Translations under genes and position numbers: made by a program | From: JAVVSK01 sp036654235 | GTDB taxonomy: Bacteria > Bacillota > Clostridia > Christensenellales > CAG-138 | NCBI GenBank assembly: GCA_036654235.1 | Contig: JAVVSK010000028.1 | Coordinates: 1-10,755, forward strand | Length of the DNA: 10,755 nt | Direction: 5' to 3' | In this document: positions 7,079 through 10,755 of the stretch, piece after piece | Layout: each line of letters begins with the position of its first letter | How positions within the stretch are numbered: position 1 is the first letter of the stretch | The notes under the pieces: generated by a model | What the model saw: only the letters and a program-made list of their open reading frames with translations | Told to the model about the DNA's origin: nothing | Database searches by the model: none

Positions 7079-8620
7079 ATGCAAATTAAAAAATTTGGCC
7101 TTGGCGTAAGATTCGATATGCTCGAGACAACTGCCGATGAGAGCACAGAAAAAATGCTATTCGAAGAAATTTTTTCCGTTCTTACGGTAAACGATGTTAA
7201 AGGGCTTAAAATTTACGGCGGAGTAAGCGAGGCTGATATTGGTGCAGGGCGCAATATTTATCACGTCGTTTTTTCCGGAGGCGGTTTTAAAGAGACAAAA
7301 CGCATATTTACAAAATTGGATAACGACGCAGGTATAGGAATGTACCTTACACATACACATCCTTTTATCGAAACAAATCGGCTATTATATGTTGATGGGC
7401 TTACTTATTTTGGAACGGTAAAGCGCGATGGACAGCTCGCGGGCGGCGAACGCGGATTCTTTTCGCTTGTAATACCAAAAAAACATGGGAAAAGACGTTC
7501 CGTCGGAAAGGGTATGAGCATCGTAATGGCGCTTGCGCCATATTCATATGCGCTTACAGCGAGCGAGGCGATAAGGCGGCTCACTATTGCCGCGAGAAGG
7601 CATTTCCCGGGAACAAAGATAGTTCCGCTTCCCCTCATTGCGGGGAAAACGGGCACTCTCGAGGCTATGGTAACGACAACGGGCGGCGAAACGAGATCCG
7701 TCGTAATAAAAGATGTTTTAGGCGGAAAAATAAACGCCAATTTTGGCGTATTATACGGCACAACCGCAATAATAGAATTAACTATACCCTATAGGGATGG
7801 GCATATACCTAAGGGAGAGCGCGATATATTAGCTTATTCGAGTTACGGCGCAGGTGAGCTTATAAAGCGCGCTCTCGACGAGGGACTTATGGAAATATTG
7901 ATTTCCGGCGGAGCTTTACGGGTTTTTGACGGTGGAATGGGATCTCTCGTTGCATTGGGAGCGAAATTTTTAGACGATCTTGGAAACGAAATTGCGCCAT
8001 GCGCAAAAAACCTTGAAAGAATAAAAAAGATAGACCTAAGTAATTTAAATAAGCGAGTAAACGAAGCGCGCTTCATAGTTATGACGGATGACGAAACCGT
8101 TTTAACGGGGAAAAATGGAGTTGTATATAATAATGCGGATAAACATAGGCTGTCGCCAGCCGATATGTTCTCTCTTGAGCGCGGGATGAAAAACTACGAA
8201 AGGCGACTTTTTGAATTGCTGGACATAGACTTATCCGACACACCGCATATGGGTGCACTTAACGGATTCGCGGCTATGGCGAAAACGGTTCTATCGGCTG
8301 AGATAAAGCCTTGCGCCGAAACATTTTTAGAGAGTGTCGATTTTAGGTCTATGTTAAAAACAGCCGCCCTCGTCGTTACGGGCGGAGCAGAAAGCGAGCT
8401 TCCTTTTATAAAAACATTACTTTCGCTCTGCGAAAAGCGAATGTGCCCTACCGCCGCGATTTTGGGTTCAAATATAGCGGATTCGGTAGCTTCGGGTGTC
8501 ATGCCGCTTTTTGACAACTCAAACTTCGACGTAGCCGCCGATAAATTATTTTCTCTAATTCGTATCGGTCGCGACGTAAACCGGATGCCTCTCCCTAAAA
8601 AGCTGGTACGAAGACTGTAA
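7079..8620 (+). CDS. Glycerate-kinase-fold protein with altered active-site motifs and extra N-terminal region
   Basis: Residues from about 145 to 490 follow the order of the GlxK/GarK glycerate kinase family. Examples are SIVMALAPYSYALTASEAI for the family's IVIAPDSFKGSLSA, PLIAGKTGTLEAMVTTTGG for PMADGGEGTVEAL, FGVLYGTTAIIEL, YGAGELIKRALDEG, ISGGALRVFDGG for GIGGSATNDGG, VALGAKFLDDLGNEI, and LVVTGGAESELPF for the late ITGEGRLD. Overall similarity is clear, but nearly every conserved charged or glycine-rich motif is changed. Glycerate phosphorylation is therefore doubtful, and a new substrate or a non-catalytic role is as likely. The first 140 or so residues, including YLTHTHPF (89-96), match nothing I know. 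The ATG at 7079 has GGAGG seven bases upstream. It sits 132 bases after the kinase gene and converges on the ABC-F gene with a 20-base gap and no visible terminator. Confidence 0.85.
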   Translation: MQIKKFGLGVRFDMLETTADESTEKMLFEEIFSVLTVNDVKGLKIYGGVSEADIGAGRNIYHVVFSGGGFKETKRIFTKLDNDAGIGMYLTHTHPFIETNRLLYVDGLTYFGTVKRDGQLAGGERGFFSLVIPKKHGKRRSVGKGMSIVMALAPYSYALTASEAIRRLTIAARRHFPGTKIVPLPLIAGKTGTLEAMVTTTGGETRSVVIKDVLGGKINANFGVLYGTTAIIELTIPYRDGHIPKGERDILAYSSYGAGELIKRALDEGLMEILISGGALRVFDGGMGSLVALGAKFLDDLGNEIAPCAKNLERIKKIDLSNLNKRVNEARFIVMTDDETVLTGKNGVVYNNADKHRLSPADMFSLERGMKNYERRLFELLDIDLSDTPHMGALNGFAAMAKTVLSAEIKPCAETFLESVDFRSMLKTAALVVTGGAESELPFIKTLLSLCEKRMCPTAAILGSNIADSVASGVMPLFDNSNFDVAADKLFSLIRIGRDVNRMPLPKKLVRRL

Positions 8621-8640
8621 AATAGATACAACACCGTTTT

Positions 8641-10104
8641 TTAAATTTCAATCATATCGGCAGATATGTTTTTGATAAAAGCCCTATCATGTTCAACTAA
8701 AAGTATAGTCATGTTCGCCTCTACTAAAAGCTGCTCTATTTGGATTCGCGAGAGTATATCTATATAATTTAGTGGTTCATCCCATATATATAGGTGAGCG
8801 CTCTCAGAAAGGCTTTTAGCTAAAAGTACCTTTTTTCGTTGACCCAAAGAGAAACTTTCCATGTTCTTTTCAAATTGTACTCTCGGGAAGTCGAGTTTTC
8901 TTAATATCGCTAAAAATAAAGTTAAGTCTATTCCGGACAACTTCGCATAATCCATAACGCTCCCCTTTAAAAAAGAGCTGTCCTGTGGAACATATGATAT
9001 TTTTAAACCGCTCGCAATGTACAATGCACCATCGAAATTTATCTTTTCACCCATTATAAGCTTTAAAATACTACTTTTACCTGCTCCGTTTTTTCCTATA
9101 AGGGCGATTCGCTTTTCTCTCAAGACCGAAAACGAAACCGGACGGAAAACGCTTCGTTCACCATAGCTAATCAATAAATCTCGCGCTTCGATTAAAATTT
9201 TCTTAGGATGCAGAATTGGGTGTATCTGTAAAACGTCGTTTCTCTCAATATTTTTCAGAAGCTTTTCCTTTTCTGTCGCGGCGTTTTCGCGTCGTTTTTC
9301 TATAGCGAGACTTCGCTTCATCATTTTTGCCGCGAGATGCCCTATGCGCCCGCGGTCGCAGGGTTCTTGACCTATTTTTTCCCGTTCAACCCTATCTGAC
9401 CAATCTCGGGTTCTAATAGCAGCAGCCTTAAGGTTTTTTATTTCTTTTCCCAGCCTCTCGTTTTCACGCATTTCATAGGCGCTCTGTCTATTCATATTTT
9501 CCTCAAATGACGAATAATTTCCCCTTTGTACCTCAATATTTGCGCGGTTTATTGAGAGTATATGGTCAATAGCAGCATCTAAGAATACACGGTCGTGCGA
9601 AACGAGAATGAAACCGTTCTTTTTCGAAAGGTATTCGGAAACAAGTGCGCGCCCATGCATATCCAGATGGTTGGTCGGCTCGTCTATCAATAGAAAATTG
9701 TTTTGTTTGCAAAAAAGCGCGGCGAGGAGAATCTTCGTTCGTTCGCCCATGCTGAGCGTAGAAAAAGTTCGCATCGTCGCTTCCGGAGAGATATCTAGTA
9801 GAGAAAGCTCTCGCTTTAGATGCCAACTCTCGGCTCCGGCAATAGCGTTCGCAACGTCAATAGCGGCAATATTTTCGTCTTTTACCTCAAACGGGAAATA
9901 ATCGAAGTTTACTGATGCCGAAACATTTCCTATGTAGTTATAATTACCCATGAGAAGACGCAAGAAAGTTGTCTTACCGCGCCCATTTCGCGCGACAAAA
10001 CCAGTTCTCCAATCCGTATCCAAAGAAAAAGAAACGTTTTCAAATATATTATCGTAGCTTCCATCATATGCGAAAGTTAAGTTACTTACCCTTATTAGCG
10101 ACAT
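8641..10104 (-). CDS. Lsa-type ABC-F ATPase, probable antibiotic-resistance ribosomal protection protein
   Basis: ABC-F proteins of the Lsa/Vga type bind the ribosomal E-site and dislodge lincosamides, pleuromutilins and streptogramin A. Two ATP-binding domains and no membrane span are visible. Domain 1 has ARNGRGKT (38-45), LSMGE (117-121), LLIDEPTNHLD (138-148) and SHD (169-171). The charged linker contains RDWSDRVEREKIG and GRIGHLAAKMMKR, which match this subgroup. Domain 2 has GKNGAGKS (337-344), FSLGQRKK (418-425), YIWDEPLNYID (439-449) and EHD (471-473). The DEPLNYID form is typical of Lsa/Vga/Sal-like proteins. The length of 487 fits. An ATG at 10113 would lie only two bases from the AGGAG site; the ATG at 10104, giving MSLIRV, matches relatives and has an 11-base spacing. 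The first Walker A glycine is alanine. The resistance spectrum is inferred. Confidence 0.93.
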   Translation of the reverse strand: MSLIRVSNLTFAYDGSYDNIFENVSFSLDTDWRTGFVARNGRGKTTFLRLLMGNYNYIGNVSASVNFDYFPFEVKDENIAAIDVANAIAGAESWHLKRELSLLDISPEATMRTFSTLSMGERTKILLAALFCKQNNFLLIDEPTNHLDMHGRALVSEYLSKKNGFILVSHDRVFLDAAIDHILSINRANIEVQRGNYSSFEENMNRQSAYEMRENERLGKEIKNLKAAAIRTRDWSDRVEREKIGQEPCDRGRIGHLAAKMMKRSLAIEKRRENAATEKEKLLKNIERNDVLQIHPILHPKKILIEARDLLISYGERSVFRPVSFSVLREKRIALIGKNGAGKSSILKLIMGEKINFDGALYIASGLKISYVPQDSSFLKGSVMDYAKLSGIDLTLFLAILRKLDFPRVQFEKNMESFSLGQRKKVLLAKSLSESAHLYIWDEPLNYIDILSRIQIEQLLVEANMTILLVEHDRAFIKNISADMIEI

Positions 10105-10115
10105 ATACTTCATTA

Positions 10116-10120
10116 CTCCT
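10116..10120 (-). promoter_or_regulatory. Ribosome binding site of the ABC-F gene
   Basis: AGGAG on the minus strand is two bases from the ATG at 10113 and eleven from the ATG at 10104. The first distance is too short for normal use, so it favours the MSLI start, which also agrees with family N-termini. Confidence 0.6.
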
Positions 10121-10122
10121 TT

Positions 10123-10156
10123 AAATTTATTATAACACTAAATTTATTATAACACT
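10123..10156 (-). promoter_or_regulatory. Tandem 17-bp repeat carrying two extended -10 boxes for the ABC-F gene
   Basis: The unit AAATTTATTATAACACT (plus strand) occurs twice without a gap, at 10123-10139 and 10140-10156. Read on the minus strand each copy contains TGTTATAAT, an extended -10 (TATAAT at 10134-10129 and 10151-10146). The distal box has only a weak TTTGTA or TTGTAT as -35, and the proximal box has none. Starts would fall near 10139 and 10122, giving leaders of about 35 and 18 bases. No attenuator hairpin or convincing leader peptide is seen upstream. Confidence 0.6.
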
Positions 10157-10281
10157 TATTAATTAAGATACAAAAAGGCAGATTCCAAGGAGACTTTTAA
10201 AAAAATATTGCAAAATTTGCTTACAAACGCATTTGAGGGATGTTAAGTTCAAGAAAGAGCAGCGGAGGCAAAAGGAAAAAA
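10157..10281. other. Spacer upstream of the ABC-F gene
   Basis: This AT-rich spacer lies between the ABC-F promoter repeat and the small rightward ORF. It contains a short imperfect palindrome (GCAAAATTTGC, 10210-10220) and a run of seven A residues (10199-10205). I see no RNA gene, terminator or convincing promoter for the ORF that follows. Confidence 0.4.
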
Positions 10282-10446
10282 ATGAAAAACGTCACCATGC
10301 GGGGCTTGTTAACACTACCTGATATAAACAATCCGAAATATGCGTTTCGCTGCTTTCTGCTGAAATTAGACTTTATTGGCGATGAAAATAAGGCGCGAAT
10401 CCTATTGTCGAGGTTATCCGGAAATGGGGCGTTTAAGGGGAAATGA
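10282..10446 (+). CDS. Small hypothetical protein, possibly a gene remnant
   Basis: A 54-residue frame starts at ATG 10282, with AAAGGA five bases upstream. An in-frame ATG at 10240 would give 68 residues but has no spaced ribosome site, and the added residues are a low-complexity run of serine, lysine and arginine. The product contains LLTLPDINNPKYAFRCFLLK followed by LDFIGDENKARILLSRLSGN and GAFKGK, a reasonable globular pattern. I do not recognise a named family. The spacing of FLL-LDFIG-ENKAR-LL--LSGN-AF reminds me of short modules in proteins of Firmicute conjugative elements, but that is memory, not a search. It ends 24 bases before the 52-bp repeats, in a region where insertion or decay is plausible, so it may be the tail of a lost gene. 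Confidence 0.4.
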   Translation: MKNVTMRGLLTLPDINNPKYAFRCFLLKLDFIGDENKARILLSRLSGNGAFKGK

Positions 10447-10470
10447 ATTCATGTGCTGGTCATGGAATGG

Positions 10471-10755
10471 CTGTATGTTATATTTATCTAAGACATTTTT
10501 TTAATCTAGCAGAGCGATAAAGCTGTATGTTATATTTATCTAAGACATTTTTTTAATCTAGCAGAGCGATAAAACTGTATGTTATATTTATCTAAGACAT
10601 TTTTTTAATCTAGCAGAGCGATAAAGCTGTATGTTATATTTATCTAAGACATTTTTTTAATCTAGCAGAGCGATAAAACTGTATGTTATATTTATCTAAG
10701 ACATTTTTTTAATCTAGCAGAGCGATAAAGCTGTATGTTATATTTATCTAAGACA
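10471..10755. repeat. Array of 52-bp tandem repeats, five full copies plus a partial one
   Basis: Units begin with CTGTATGTTA at 10471, 10523, 10575, 10627, 10679 and 10731; the last is cut by the window edge. Copies are identical except for the final base, which is G, A, G, A, G in successive units. Each unit holds a seven-T run and a 6-bp inverted repeat, TTTATC (unit positions 13-18) against GATAAA (46-51). The unit length is not a multiple of three and every frame meets stops, so it does not code. There are no spacers, so it is not CRISPR. No gene is seen from 10447 to the edge. Confidence 0.95.

Noticed and set aside
7405..8634. Minus-strand open frames opposite the glycerate-kinase-like gene
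   Set aside because: Serine- and proline-rich shadow translations with no motif or ribosome site.
10105..10113. Three-residue N-terminal extension (MKY) of the ABC-F protein
   Set aside because: The AGGAG site is only two bases from this ATG, and relatives begin at the MSLI-like position.
10471..10755. CRISPR array
   Set aside because: Units are head to tail with no unique spacers, and no cas gene is nearby.
10471..10755. Repeat region of a surface protein
   Set aside because: The 52-bp unit is not a multiple of three and all frames contain stops.

Overview
The window looks like chromosomal DNA from a low-to-moderate GC Gram-positive bacterium, most likely an uncultured member of the Clostridia. 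The signs are a PcrA-type helicase, a TrmK-family tRNA methyltransferase, an Lsa-type ABC-F protein, strong AGGAGG-like ribosome binding sites and AT-rich spacers. No rRNA or tRNA gene and no CRISPR array is visible, and no complete mobile element.

Layout. Positions 1-266 hold no gene I can name; they contain competing open frames on both strands and a long hairpin that may terminate the leftward unit. A leftward pair follows: a Nudix hydrolase (267-791) downstream of pcrA (811-3006). A divergent promoter region (3007-3159) separates it from a tightly packed rightward operon of rsmI (3160-3978), a predicted HicB-like/DinB-like fusion (3975-4676), trmK (4680-5396) and a membrane histidine kinase (5381-6946). 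Junctions there are a 4-base overlap, a 3-base gap and a 16-base overlap, so translation is probably coupled. A 513-residue glycerate-kinase-fold protein follows (7079-8620), whose family motifs are almost all altered. It converges on a leftward Lsa-like ABC-F ATPase (8641-10104). The right end holds a 54-codon unknown ORF (10282-10446) and an array of 52-bp tandem repeats (10471 to the window edge).

How the genes fit together. Much of the window concerns nucleic-acid upkeep and translation: PcrA clears DNA and stalled RNA polymerase, RsmI modifies 16S rRNA, TrmK modifies tRNA, and the ABC-F protein probably protects the ribosome from antibiotics. The kinase is the odd member of the methyltransferase operon and has no response regulator here. 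The points most worth a second look are the near-zero leader of rsmI, the predicted HicB/DinB fusion, the degenerate glycerate-kinase-like protein with an unknown N-terminal region, the duplicated 17-bp promoter unit of the ABC-F gene, and the 52-bp array, whose period is close to five helical turns and whose copies alternate between two variants.
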